DNA from: Mytilus trossulus
Taxonomy: Eukaryota > Mollusca > Bivalvia > Mytilida > Mytilidae
Reading direction: 5' to 3'
NCBI RefSeq assembly: GCF_036588685.1
Contig: NC_086378.1
Coordinates: 79,749,127-79,813,126 of the forward strand
DNA: 64,000 nt
Shown here: positions 11,559 to 23,779 of the stretch, in pieces
Position numbering within the stretch: the stretch's first letter is position 1
Layout of the letters: every line of letters begins with the position of its first letter
The notes under the pieces: model-generated
Seen by the model: only the letters and a program-made list of their open reading frames with translations
Database searches by the model: none
What the model was told of the DNA's origin: nothing
Program-made: the position numbers and the translations under genes

Positions 11559-12150
11559 CACTGCAAAAGTCAAAAGTCAAAAGTCTGAAAAGACCAATTT
11601 TATGCTTAATTCGTCTGAATTTTAATTGGACATTGCGTTTTATTTTTTCTGACAATTTCAGATTTCTATCAAATTTGTTTAAAATTACTCGACAAATCTC
11701 AATATTCTGAATATTGTCTTAAAATTTCTAGACATGTTCTTGACATTCATTTGTTTTCTCAGTATGGCTTAACTTTAACTGAACATTTTGAATTGTGTCT
11801 TACATTTACTTTACATTAACGAGTTTTAAAAAGCATGACCAATATGTTTCCTTATCCTTATTTCTTTTGATAAAATTTACTGTTATTTCAAGTGAAATTT
11901 ATTACAAAAACACGAAAAAAAAAAGGCGTGTAAAAATGATTTATAATTTAAAATTTGGGTGTATTAATATTTTTTTATGAATACGATAATGCGTAAGAAA
12001 TTTTAAATATAATTAACAGATTCGAAATTGTGATTTTGTTGATATAAATCAAAGTAAATATGGGGTTTGTTAATAATTAATTATGTTGATTTACAAATAT
12101 CATAACTAATTGCTAAATGATTAAAACCAATCATATTGTAGACATATTTC
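11559..12150. mobile_element. Degraded CACTRC inverted-repeat element copy
   Basis: It starts with CACTGCAAAAGTC followed by 'aaaagtctgaaaagacca', as in the intron-1 element of gene A, and contains 'cttgacattcat'-type words. No intact right arm was found. Open frame 11795-11980 is not a gene. Confidence 0.5.
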
Positions 12151-12199
12151 ATTTTTTATGCATACTACAAAAATGTATTCAAAATTATTGTACCAACAT

Positions 12200-12670
12200 G
12201 TGGCTTTCATAACTAACAATGTATTGAATCTGAATACTTCTAAGTTTAGTTTAGCGTTAATAGAAGTATGTATTAATCAGCCGAAGAAAGTGTTAAAGTG
12301 TCAGGAATGTGTCTATATACACAATTCAGGCGAGAGTTATACTGTTCAGATAGTGTCAACACATATGTAAGACCATCAAGAATGTTTCGAGAAATATTCA
12401 GACATTATTAAGAATGTCAAGACTATGTCAAGACTGATCGAGACAAATTTAGCCATGCTATCTGTCAAATTCATGATCACCGATTTCACTCACATTCTCA
12501 TATTTGATTTATAACAATGGGAAACAATAGTAACACACAGTAGTTTCGATAGCTCTGGCTGACCAAAACTGATCGTATTTGCACTATATTATTATGGCAA
12601 TCTTTATAGCCATATTAATAATCAATAATTTTATTTTGTTAAGATAGATTGTATAATACAAATGATAACA
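12200..12670 (+). repeat. Dispersed repeat shared with 56520-56890
   Basis: Shared landmarks are 'attgaatctgaa.acttctaag', 'gaagaaagtgtt.aaagtgtcag', 'agtagtttcgat' and 'attgtataatacaaat'. The local copy has an extra segment of TGTCAAGAC words (12415-12470). The open frames in both copies derive from the same repeat and are disrupted in different ways. Confidence 0.55.
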
Positions 12671-13012
12671 TCATTTGGACATAATGCTGACATAACTTTT
12701 AGTGCATAGATTTAGAGAGTAAACATTGTATACAACATCTTCAAGATATAGACTTGAAACACAAAAAAAAGCAGTTGATTTGAAATCTCTGGATGACTCG
12801 TATACCAAATTATTTGACGGCAACAAACTAAATCGACAATATTTGCACTTTATTATGTGAATTCATATGGCAGCATATTAAATCAGAAGGTTTTTGTAAA
12901 GGTCATGATGGATTGAATAATACAAATGACAGCAGTATTGGAACATAAAATTTTGTCGGCATTAACTTAGAGTGTCAGCATTTCCTCTCAAGATATTGCC
13001 CTGTCAATAAAG

Positions 13013-14502
13013 TCAGAAGTTCAGGATTGTTTGTATTTTACATAAACGAGCGAATCGTACAAGTTGAGATATAGAAAAACCGTAAGATGGCGACAAGGGA
13101 ACGTCACCATCTAAAAATGGATAATTAACGACAGGAAATGAAAATTCATCTCTTTTATCATATATTTTGGTATTACGCTTTCCGTTAATGATAAAGATAT
13201 GAAGATCGTGGAAAGGGTAGTGGTCATTGTTAGTATTAGATTTATTCAAATTAAGTTCAACAGGATATTTTTTTGTTAGTATGCATACTGAAGTCGTCAT
13301 TATTGAGAGCCAATATTTCATCCAAATATCTAAAAGTATTGTTAAATTTTTGTATCAAATATTGTTTCGATGGGTCTTTGCTAATCTTATTCATAAATTG
13401 TAACTCATAACAATACAAAAACAAATCAGCAATAAATGGGGCACAGTTAGTCCCCATTGGAATTCCAATAACTTGACGATATACGGAATCTCCAACGCGA
13501 ACAAAGTTGTTATCAAGCAAACTTTCAAGCGTATATATAGGGTCAAAGCATGTCAAATTGACATAGTTCTTTTGCTACTAAAAAATTACATAAACGAGAT
13601 TGAACATATGTACTCGCAAATCTGACTTTTTAAATGCCTAGTTAATTAGGGATGTGGTTTTTTTTCTAAGATAAAAATATGAGGCAAAGTGGTATATAGG
13701 GTAGAAAAATCAAAACTTCGAACAGATTAAAAATCTCCAATATGTATGAAATTGAGAATGGAAATGGGGAATGTGTCAAAGAGCCAACAACCCGATCATA
13801 GAAAAAACAACAGCAGAAGGTCACAAACAGGTCTTCAATGTAGCGTGAAATTCCCGCAACCGGAATGCATGCAATTTATCAAGTACTTCCAACGAGTTTT
13901 TGACACTCCACAAGTAATTAATTCCACTATTTTCATAGGCCTTATTTGAACAATTGATTATCAAGTTTTTTATTGTACCAAGTGTACTAGTAAGTAGAAA
14001 AGACAATTTAGTAGGGGAAAAATGGATTGAAGATGAAATAAATCTATATTTGTTAGGTTTTTTTGTGTAGCTTCGGAAGCCAGTATTTAGTTCTGCTTGT
14101 AAAGAAGAAGCTTAAAGTTTGTGTTTGTTTGTATGTCGTTTACTGAAAAGGAAGTCAGTTGGAATGTTGATGAATTCGTGATTTCTTTTTGCAGAAACTC
14201 AATATAAAATTACGTCAAACAATAATGATATTAAAAGCAGCTTAATCAGCCGGGGCAAAAACAAATTCCATGGCTAGTTCCTTAAGTTTATGTTTGATAC
14301 GCGAAATAGGGTTTTTGTGATTGTTGTTAAAAGTTAAATGTTCTTTAAAATGTTGTATTCGAATATCAACTATCTTCATTACTGAATTAAAAAAAGATTT
14401 TTTGTCAGCTTTTTCCCGTTTTACCCATTTTAAACAGTAGGTTCGGAGTAATTCGTGGACGATAAAACGACACTCATTCCAATTAATAATTGACGGGGGC
14501 AA
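13013..14502 (-). pseudogene. Reverse-transcriptase pseudogene (Penelope-like type)
   Basis: On the minus strand an N-terminal piece (14502-14242, 86 aa) ends in a FVFAPAD segment. After decayed sequence and a repeat insertion (13746-13860) comes a core piece (13556-13257) with GIPMGTNCAPFIADLFLYCYE (motif about 13436-13479) and a FRYLDEILALNN block in place of the usual YxDD motif. A C-terminal piece (13321-13013) follows with KIYDKRDEFSFPVVNYPF and YGFSISQLVRFAR. The two catalytic aspartates are not intact, since LDE replaces a DD pair. Stops, frameshifts and the insertion make it non-functional. It is the best preserved of the reverse-transcriptase copies in the window. Confidence 0.7.
13746..13870 (+). 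repeat. Dispersed repeat fragment inserted in the RT pseudogene
   Basis: The words 'tgagaatggaaatggggaat', 'gtgtcaaagagccaacaacc' and 'ttcccgcaaccgga' identify the head of the common dispersed unit also seen inverted at 42060-42245, 48840-48990 and 59560-59690. Confidence 0.6.
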
Positions 14503-15432
14503 TATTTAGGTCCTTTACCGAGGAATGTATTTTCAATGATATTTACATCATTACAAAAATGGCAATAATTAATCACATGTTAATAATTTACGTTTTTATT
14601 TACTGATATGTTGCACAAAATGAATAGATCAATTGTTTAGACGCATATTAGACCAGCCGTATATAATTATCTAATCTTATGACAAAATACAAGTTAGATC
14701 AATGACTTTTCAAAGTTTTGCCTTGTACTTTGATAATGTACTTTACAGTATTGTTAGAGCTAATAGATAAGAAAAATGTACAGCGAAATCGCACTTTTGG
14801 TGATAATTGTCTCAATGGCTTTCAAATCACATCTTCTTACTTTATATTCTTTTCTTTTTTTTGGCCTTCTAACTTTAAAATCCTCTGAAATTTCAAGTTG
14901 TGTTCAATTCAAGATCATATACAGTAATAGCATTTCGTCTTCCACCAGTATCAAACTGGACGTGGTCTTGTGAACCAACCAAGTCAACAGACGTTTTGAA
15001 CCTATTAGAATTTATCTATTGTGTGTCTTGCCTTGTTAAAACTTCATCGATTTAATTGACTGTTTAGTCTTAAAACAAAGAACAATATCATAACATCTTG
15101 TGAAAAGCTTAGAAACTTTAGTGACCCCAATAGAAATTGGACAAACGTAATATGTTTTTCTCTTGTATGTGCCCAAAATTCGAGGATCCATTACTTTTTG
15201 TTTTAACTATGTTGAAAGTTTAACTTATGGGTAATTGTGCTTTCCATTGTTATAATGGCTATATTTCAAGTAATTCAAACAGTTGTTTCTCCGTATAGAA
15301 GGAACACTTCATCAATCTGAGTATGGAGCGAAATCTTTTTATTAGGGACTAAAATGTGAAAAGATAAGATGAAAAAAGTGTAATTGTTAATCCCGTAGAT
15401 CCCATTAGGGGTCTTGAATATATCGTGAATCT
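14503..15432. other. Intergenic stretch between A-side repeats and block B
   Basis: No gene was found. The sequence is AT-rich and shows no clear repeat or RNA gene. The open frame 14776-14973 has no supporting features. Confidence 0.45.
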
Positions 15433-15609
15433 ACTACGGGTTGTCCCTTTATGCCGATATTTTTTCCCTCGCTATCGCCCATTTCAATTCCACATTCTCC
15501 ATAATTCTACAGGAAAAGCGGTTTTTCAATGGACGATTGGATTTTTTTTTCTAATTTGGCCATAAATATGTTGGCATATGATGGAAGTTCCATGCAGGGG
15601 TCCAGCTTA

Positions 15610-16440
15610 AGCTTTTTGTGTACTGGCCAGCCGGACCAGTGGACTGAAAATCTACTGGTCCGGCTCCAAATCTACTGGTCCTGCAAAAAATACATTAATT
15701 TGACAAACACTAATATAAATGACAGATGATGATTTTATTTTGATGCTTTCGTTTACACAAGTTAGACGGTAACAAAGGAATAGTCTTTATTCTAATTTTG
15801 ATAAAGGCTTTGGTAATCTCAATGATTTTCGTTATCAAAATGAGGATCAAGGACAGAAAAAATATCAACATTGTCTTCCACGTCATCGCAATCCTCAAGA
15901 CGACCATAGGGTGCCTGACTAGGTCGTCTGTAACGCTGTCCAGAAATATTCCACATTTCAATAGCCGGTACCTAATCAAATGATGCTATATCTTCAGTGG
16001 GAAACATAATGATTAAAAGATCTGATTTGGTATTTCTGTTTCCTTTTGTCACTTTCGTATACTTTATTTCGATCATGGAACCGTGTTGGTGCATATATAT
16101 ATATTTCTCTAATTCTATGTAAATTTATCCCTTTTCGAACCCATTGTATAAAAAAAAATTAATCAACGTGTGGTTGCTGGTGATCTCAGAAGATCATTGG
16201 ATGATTTTAAGGGTCATGACCTTTTTGGCTGACTGGATGAACCAAAATATGATAACAGGTGTTAATGAAATTGACAACTTCGTGCAATGTGAAAGGCACT
16301 CGAAGGGGATTTTCGGAAAACAAAAAAAAAATGTCTTTTTAATCATTAGAGAAACAGATTCTTACATAGTTACTCGTGGATTATCGAATTTATCCAATCT
16401 CGATAGTTAAATTATAAATTTTAAAGTTCGAGCCGCCTCC
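15610..16440. other. Block-B-specific non-coding stretch
   Basis: There is no counterpart in block A. It starts with an imperfect repeat of 'ggaccagt..actg..aaatctactggtcc' (15630-15680). Open frames at 15710-15979 (-), 15798-15983 (+) and 16144-16410 (+) show no recognisable domain or splice context, and I do not call them genes. Confidence 0.4.
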
Positions 16441-16488
16441 ACTGGTATCAATGTAAGAATCTATATATATATATATGTACACAGCCAT

Positions 16489-16991
16489 GTATCACCATCA
16501 TTGATGGCGATCCGATGGATACATCTGTTGTAGGGTTGTCACTGACTCAGACGTACTTATGAATATAATTATTTTCTGTGACTGTATCTTACATTAATTT
16601 GTAGGATCCTTTACTATAGATAATTTAGCTGATCTGTAACAATAACATCTTCATGCCTTATATATCATGTACTGTAGTACGCCGCTAGATTAAAACTGAC
16701 GTGGAAAGGTAACACATGGCCACTGAAAGCTCTTTTTTTGAGAGCCCAGGTGGTCGTGTGGTCTAGCGGGACGGCTGCAGTGCAGGCAATTTGGTGTCAC
16801 GATATCACAGTAGCTTGGGTTCGAATCCCGGCGAGGGAAGAACCAACAATTTGCTAAAGCAAATTTACAGATCTAACATTGTTGGGTTGATGTTTAGACG
16901 AGTTGTATATATATATATATAAATATATATAAGTACGTCTGAACCAGTGACAACTCTACAACAGATTCATCCCCAACAGTGATGGTGATAC
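16489..16991. mobile_element. 0.5-kb inverted-repeat segment containing a SINE
   Basis: The left arm (16489-16557) and right arm (16932-16991) are imperfect inverse copies, GTATCACCATCA...ACGTAC against GTACGTCTG...GATGGTGATAC. Inside are a roughly 180-bp spacer and the SINE at 16740-16925. Block A carries the same content in the opposite orientation at 1238-1681, with only one arm left. Confidence 0.6.
16740..16925 (+). mobile_element. tRNA-headed SINE-like element
   Basis: The head begins near GCCCAGGTGGTCGTG with the A-box-like TGGTCTAGCGG and has the B box GGTTCGAATCC at about 16818, then 'cggcgagggaagaacc'. The body has 'agatctaacattgttggg' and ends in a TA microsatellite (16908-16931). 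It is not a functional tRNA because no acceptor stem closes around it. A 3' fragment of the same family lies at 51780-51850. Confidence 0.65.
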
Positions 16992-17049
16992 AAGGCTGAC
17001 AATACATTTTGAGTATACAAGTCTTCTTAACATCAGCCCAACAATGTTA

Positions 17050-17135
17050 GTTGTTAATGTCTGTGTCATTTTGTTCTTTTGTGGATATTTGTCTCATTGG
17101 CAATCATACCACATCTTCTTTTCTATAGATATGGA
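17050..17135 (-). repeat. Dispersed repeat fragment
   Basis: Read on the minus strand, 'gaagatgtggtatgattgcc' and 'aatgagacaaatatccacaa' identify the 5' end of the widespread repeat. It is absent at this point in block A. Confidence 0.6.
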
Positions 17136-17239
17136 AATTTGCTTACGCATCTTTTTTTGTTCTTCCATTATATGAATATATGTTTGATACAACTATAATG
17201 TCAAATGTTAAATTCTTATCAGAAGGATTTCACAATATA

Positions 17240-17595
17240 GTAAATATATATATACGAGTATCAGGTCAGACTTCTAATCTTATCAAATAGGATTCAAAAC
17301 ATGGTGCGAGTGGTCAACATCAGATAAGAAAACATCAGTGATAACGGAAAATATTGATCATACATGGGAAGGAGGGGACCAGACACATACATTCACAAGC
17401 GATCGAATATGGTCATCTCCAAATATAATAAGCAATACAAAGATAAATATACCCAAAACCAATCATAACATTATCCAATAAATCATAGATATTATTTACA
17501 AACCGCCTACTAAATCACAAAAAAAGACTTTTACGCGTGGTATTTGCAATATGTTGTTCTATCTGAATACATAAATTGTTTACATGACTATAAAA
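17240..17595 (+). promoter_or_regulatory. Promoter and TATA box of C1qDC gene B
   Basis: TATAAAA lies at 17589-17595. The upstream region matches that of gene A, including 'acatggtgcgagtggtcaac' (17299) and 'acaaaccgcctactaaatc' (17499). Confidence 0.65.
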
Positions 17596-17618
17596 CAGAC
17601 TGTTCTTACCTCTCCATG

Positions 17619-17669
17619 ACAAGATCACTCAGCAGCAGGATCATCATCTGAGGAAACCTTTAGGACCAG
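17619..17669 (+). other. Non-coding exon 1 of C1qDC gene B (5'UTR)
   Basis: The exon ends in ACCAG before a consensus donor GTAAGTG at 17670, with 'agcagcaggatcatcatctg' inside. The start is inferred from the TATA box. Intron 1 runs from 17670 to 23764 and is almost twice the length of that in A. Confidence 0.6.
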
Positions 17670-19678
17670 GTAAGTGAAAGGTGTATTATCATAGGATCAA
17701 AATCAAATCATTAAAAGCTCGGTAAGAAAAATGTTAAGGGGTATGAATAAAACTATTATAGACTTTATATCAGATGATACTTATCAGACTCTTAAAACTC
17801 GCGGGTGTTTTTATTGACAAACAGTGTTCACACACATTGTATATATATATTGATAGATAATGAAGTTTAAAACCCTGATTACGGAGACTCGCTTGTCATG
17901 TTTTGGATTTTTTTTTCATATTTTCGGAATCCTCTGGTTTTGTCCATGTGAATGCCTTAAAAAAAAACGCTTGATCCCCATTTTTCTTTTTAGAAATCTT
18001 TCACATGTATAATGATTAGCCATCTGTAAAAGTCTTATACAATCTAAGTCATATTTTAATAATTTTGAGAACTTAAACTCATCATTGATAAAGCAGTGAA
18101 ATGTCAAGAGAGAACATTTGCCTGCTATTTCAATTGCTAATATCTCGGAAACAAGCACATTAATTTATGGGTTTTTTTACGCTTTTGATTCCTTCTTTAT
18201 ACCCTATCAATATAAACTAGTGTTTGGAAAAGCTTATTATTTTGAAACTGAGAAGCGAACTCCCTTAAAAGAAACACTGTCTTTTTTTTGTCTGCATAAA
18301 AACGTTTTTGTGTAAAACAAATAAACATAAAAATATTTTTTTTTACAAATTATTCACAAATTCTAATATAGAAGCTGTTGTTTATTCATCGTTACATAAA
18401 ATGAGTATGTATTCATTACTTAATTGTACCACACGTCTACGTTTGAATCCCAAATTACAGAAGTCCGGCAGAACAATGGAACTGTGAAACTCGACATTGT
18501 TTTCAGCTACAAATTTCAAAAATTGTTATAAGGTATTCGAGATACTTAATTCAATTACAGTTTTACGTTGTTTTTTCTTTTTATAAATTGACAACACTAA
18601 AGATGTTTTTGAATATTACTGCTTCGTTTAAAGCATTTCTTTATGTACAACAATGAAATTCCGAGTTCGTACACGTCCCAAAAAATATTGTTCCCCTTTG
18701 GAATGTTGTCTGCGGACAAAATATTAAATACAATAGTCTCCTTGGTCACGAAATGTTGTCACTTCCTTCTTGACAATAATATTATATAAAATACTGTTCT
18801 TGACAACATTAACTGTGAAGTTCTGTCCTGGCTAATTTGTCACTTTTGCTAATTGCTTAATATCTAATTGTGTCATCTCCAAAGATTCTTCTACCATAAA
18901 CTCGTAAGCTTTACTCGGTATAAAAACATTTTTCATGAAAGGTAAAAGTATGAACATAAATTGCTTCATAAATTAATTAAGGAGGTTTGTTTTGTTATCA
19001 TCAATAAAAAAAACTAAAGATATAATAATTCATAACATTAACTTTCTACAACCTCCATTTAACGAGAGACTTTTAATGACGACCCATCTATGACATATTG
19101 CTTCAATATACAACCTTGGATACCATATCTTTAACATCTGGTGTCTAGAGTTTTCCTGGATTTTAACATTCCTAGTCCCCACTATCTCTACTGGAACTTT
19201 GATGGACCAGATTAATAAGACTTTTTCCAACATTTTTTTTACAACTAAAGTCTAGTAAACACTGTTGTACTTTAATCGCTGGTCATGAACGATCATGGAC
19301 ATCAATTATTGACATCCTTTATAAGTTGTTTAACAGCTTGGTCGATATCACTACTGGTTCCTATTTCGCCAATAAGCCAAAAGAAATATGGATGCCAAAC
19401 ATTCACTGTCAACAAACCGCAATAAGACTCATACGTATTAGAAATTAAGATATTTTATAACACACTGGTTTTCTTTTATTTCCAGTGTAGAAGTGATGAT
19501 CAATGTAACGATCTTTCTAATTGTGTAAGTCTGATAAAATGATAATATTTTAAAAAAGAAAAACTTCGTCTGCCCGAAGCGCATGTCTGGATTTACTTTC
19601 ATCTGGACATTTCAAAGTCAAATAATTGACCTTTCTTTACATTCGTTTGATATAGTTGAGATATACATATTTTAGGCC

Positions 19679-22600
19679 GGTGACCAAAGTCGGAATTATG
19701 AAAATTTAATCGTCAAAAATGGTATACGGCTACATCATATATCATTGGATTCGGAAATATGTGTACTTTGCGATTCTTCTGGTCGTCAAAAGAAAATATG
19801 GTGCAGTTTTTCAGAAACCTTTATCAAAGGTCACATGTCGTTTTCAAGGAAAAACAAAATTGAATATATAACTCCAATTTAAATACCATTTTACAGTAGA
19901 ATGATTGAAAACTTAAATCTATTTTCTTTCTTATTCAATTTTTCATAAAAAAGTGGAAACCCATTATTATATGAGATTTCCGACCAAGCGTATGCGACTT
20001 TACAAAAAGGGGGGTAGTTTTCAATTTTAAATGATTTTAAATGAAGAACGTCTGTCAAAACTTTACAAAATTTATAGAAAATTATGGAAAAAAAAAAGTA
20101 TTCATCAATATAACCATCTAGTATTCATCAATGAAAGTGAAAACTTAAGTTTAAGCCATATACGTTGAATTCTCTACACGCAAAACAGACAACAAAAATT
20201 ATTTCAAAATTACTTATAATTGAGTTTTTACAATGTCATGACGATTTCTATGAAATAAATTTGTATTAATAGGAAAACAAATCATTTAAAAAGATAAACT
20301 TACAACTTTAAAAAGATATGTTTTATGATAGAACAGCCTTTTATTCGTTTAAAAATGGAGAAAGTTTTGGTTATTCAATCCCAAACTAAGTGACGCAAGA
20401 TCATATTTTTTTTATGCAGGATATATTGACATAGCTCTACAAATACGTAACTTCAATCAGTAATTCAGACCTCAAATGACTTTTGTAATGTGGGAACGTT
20501 ATAACGACGTTCTGGCCATTGGTTGGAATACATATGTTAGCAAGTGGAAGGTTTGGCAAATCTCGAATGTCAGTATTGGTCTATAGTGTTTAAAGAACAC
20601 GACAAAACTCTAAAGCCACGAATCCTTTAATAATATTGCAAATATCAATGATAAACTTCAGACATTTAACGTGTTGTGCATTGCAATATAGTGGTGGTCA
20701 AATGTTTGTGTACCACATATAGCGAGCTTTTATTCATCACCATTGGACATCATCGTTATTATAAAATACACTTTGGCTATGTCAATCTATTTTATGGGGG
20801 ACATAAAACAATTGAAATATCAGTGCACCTCTGGGACAAATGTCAAAAGAACCCTGTATTGAAAGAAACGTCTTGTCCTGCTGCTTGTAATTCAAAATAT
20901 ATCTAAACAAAAGTCTAGAAAAAAAAACCATCTGTAATCCGAATCGACAGTATACACTAGCTATGATCACATGACTGTAGTCTGAAATGTTTCAGATTGT
21001 CGTGGTCGTTATGCCCTACAGTCTGGTCTGTATAAATGATTTGATATCTGAAATAGGGATAGCATTTATATCGCACTGCTGGTGGTATAACACTGTTTAC
21101 TGTGAATGTTCTTGTAATTCAGAATAAAACAGTTTGACTCCCAGTAAAGGTATATATTGGCTTTATGACAAATAAGCATTAAACAGCCTTTACGTTAAGG
21201 TTCTGTTTTAGAGAACGAAATTCCTTGTCTTTAGTGTAGTTTTCTTGACAATAGATGCAAGCATATGAAAGAGAGACGAAAGATACCAGAGGGCATTTGA
21301 AGTCAAAGGCCAAAAATAAAGTGACAACGCCACGGCCAAAAAAAGGAAAACACCCACAGATAAACAATAGTACACATAGCACAACCTTTGATAGCTGTGA
21401 CTTTGATTTCTTGACTTGAGCCGGCTGCCATTTTGTTTGTATGTCTTAAAAAATATTACAGGCAACAAGACATAAGTTACCGATGGTTATGTTTTAAACA
21501 AAACAAGGGGAATTCCAGAAAAAAAATATAGTTCAATTTGGTTGTGTCAACAACATGTTACCCGTGTCATGCGAATCAAAAGTATCAATATGTTACAAAC
21601 GTGAATGGAAAACAAATTAATTGCAAATTTTCAGATCTGATCTGATACTTACTAGTAGTATCTAAAAATTGTAAACCGCAAAAAGATGTTGCTAGTGAGT
21701 TGGGCAACGACAGAGCTTAAAGGTATCATTACTCGTGATACGGTGATATAAAAACTTACTTTGTATCTATTTCTGTCGCCAGTTTTTCAGAATAAAGTAC
21801 ATGTCACCAAAATTAAATTGCCACGTTCTACACTCAGGTGTTACAATTGAAACAATCTTCTAAACCTTCCGGGGGCACACGAAATAACCCCTGGTTTTCA
21901 GTATGCGTGATGTTTATCTTTGGTGGTCTATGTAGAGATTTGCAGGCTTTTGTTTGTCCTTTACGTCGTTCTTCTACTTTTATCCTGCCGTCTTGATATT
22001 ATCGTCGACTAATATGTTTTAATATCCCTTTAAATCCTGTGACCTGTTTTGAGTAGTCAGCGGTACACCCCTGTTCTTGAAGTATGTATTGACTCAACAC
22101 GCACCAGCGTAAGGTATCATTTGAGATATGTGCACATTATACGATGGCGCAGAGGGGTGTAGTACATTGAGACCTAGGGAAAAGGCATTTGAAAGTTAAC
22201 ATCGTCCTCCAAAGATTGTCATAGATTTTTGTTTGTAGTCGTCAATCCTTCTCAATATCAAAGAAAAGGTCAAGATATGAAGCGAACATTATAATTTCTG
22301 TAGTATCCTTTATCACAAGCTAACTGGGAAATGTAGGTACTGACTGACTAATGTGTAGGTAAAAAAGAGACAGGATATCTTCAATATATCTGAATTTTGA
22401 AATCAAAGAACTAAGCTAAATGGTTTACTTAAGGTCTTGAAAAGGTTCTGCATTTCAAACAGCAGTGCAAACTGTAAATATCACTATGTCATGTATTCTT
22501 TTACATTTTTATTATAAACAGTTTTCAAGCGAATAGAATGAACCCGATGATAGACGCACATCTATGAATTAAAGTCACAAGTATCCACGCAATTTCGGGT

Positions 22601-23586
22601 ATAATTCATCTTACACCGATCAACTGTGTCAAAATACCTCAATTTACTGTACGTTGGTAAACATAACACTCACACCACATCTTCCTATATCTATAAATCA
22701 ATTATTCCGCTTCCGCATTTAAGAAAATAACACTATGTAAGGGATTAAAGTTAATGTTTGCTTCTTTGAAATAGAACAGCAAAGTTTCAACGGACGTTCC
22801 AGTTTTGTTTTCTTTTGTGGATTTTATCGGATCACTGTTTATTAAATAAACTACTAAAAAACTTATTTAGCCTCTTACATAAATAGAATAAAATTAACAC
22901 AACCTTGAAAAAGTTTTACGCACACCAAAATAATTCAACGAAACAATAAAACACTAACAAAAACAAGTAATATGAAGGCCAAAATATTACAGGAAATTTA
23001 TGTCTCAGCCCAACCATGGACAGGACACAACTAATCCGGAATTTTTTTAAGTAAATGATTGATTAGCAGAGATTTTTAAAATGAAAAAAAAAACTATCGT
23101 TTTAAATAATAATTCCTTATAAAACATGTGTACATGAAAAGAAGAATAGCACTTTTATTACTTTATAGTAGATACGATTTAATCCTCTCACCAGCGCTTT
23201 GTTATATGATGTTGGAATCGGGTAAAACACAAATCCCCGTTAACAGTAGTTTTTACCTTCATAATTTGTCATCAAAAAGCTTTGACTGAGGATAACTCTT
23301 TTTGCCTAATGCATAGAACATTATGTCTGATGTTTGAATAAACAAAAAAGAAAGATAAGCGATGGGCTTTTGAATAAAAAGCAAATTTGCATGCCACTAA
23401 TGATCTGTATTTGATGTCAAATTTGCTGACTAAAAGCTGAAATAAAAAAATGCACCATACGACTTTTTGACGATCAATCTTAAATTCAAATAAAATCATT
23501 TTTCTAGTACTGTGCCAATTTTTAGCCGTGTACCATGAAGTGAAATTAAACTCCTTTAATAATCGACTTTTTCCTATTCTGTCACC
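19679..23586. mobile_element. Candidate 3.9-kb insertion in intron 1 of gene B
   Basis: Flanking sequences ('gttgagatatacatatttta' and 'tatttttgggggttcaactg') are adjacent in block A near 5340-5365, so about 3.9 kb is extra in B. The ends read GGTGAC...GTCACC, and a TATTTT-like word flanks both sides, consistent with an imperfect target duplication. The interior is non-coding, with a repeat fragment near 21240-21400 and possible retroelement debris near 22100-22450. No transposase was recognised. Confidence 0.45.
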
Positions 23587-23779
23587 GCACTATTTTTGGG
23601 GGTTCAACTGAACTTTTTCACTTTATCTTTGACTTTTGTGTTGACAATTTTTGTATTTAATACTGATTGTTGGTTGATTAACTTCCAGTGGCAAATAGCT
23701 GATGCATATATATTCAGGACGATTGTACATAATAAGATTATAATATATTTTGTTTGTTTTGCAGATACGCTTACCATCA

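Larger units (their letters stand above)
11385..13045. mobile_element. Candidate 1.66-kb element with inverted arms
   Basis: The segment 11385-11510 is the imperfect inverse of 12895-13045; shared words include 'tgacgttattgacagggta', 'gaggaaatgctg' and 'agtgttgaatgat'-side sequence. Between the arms lie a degraded CACTGC-ended relative of the 3486-5176 element (from 11559) and a segment (12200-12670) that recurs at 56520-56890. No transposase is visible, and the exact ends and target duplication are not resolved. Confidence 0.4.

Noticed and set aside
16740..16850. Possible functional tRNA gene
   Set aside because: A and B boxes are present, but there is no closing acceptor stem or normal anticodon arm. 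Multiple copies with a common 3' body indicate a SINE.
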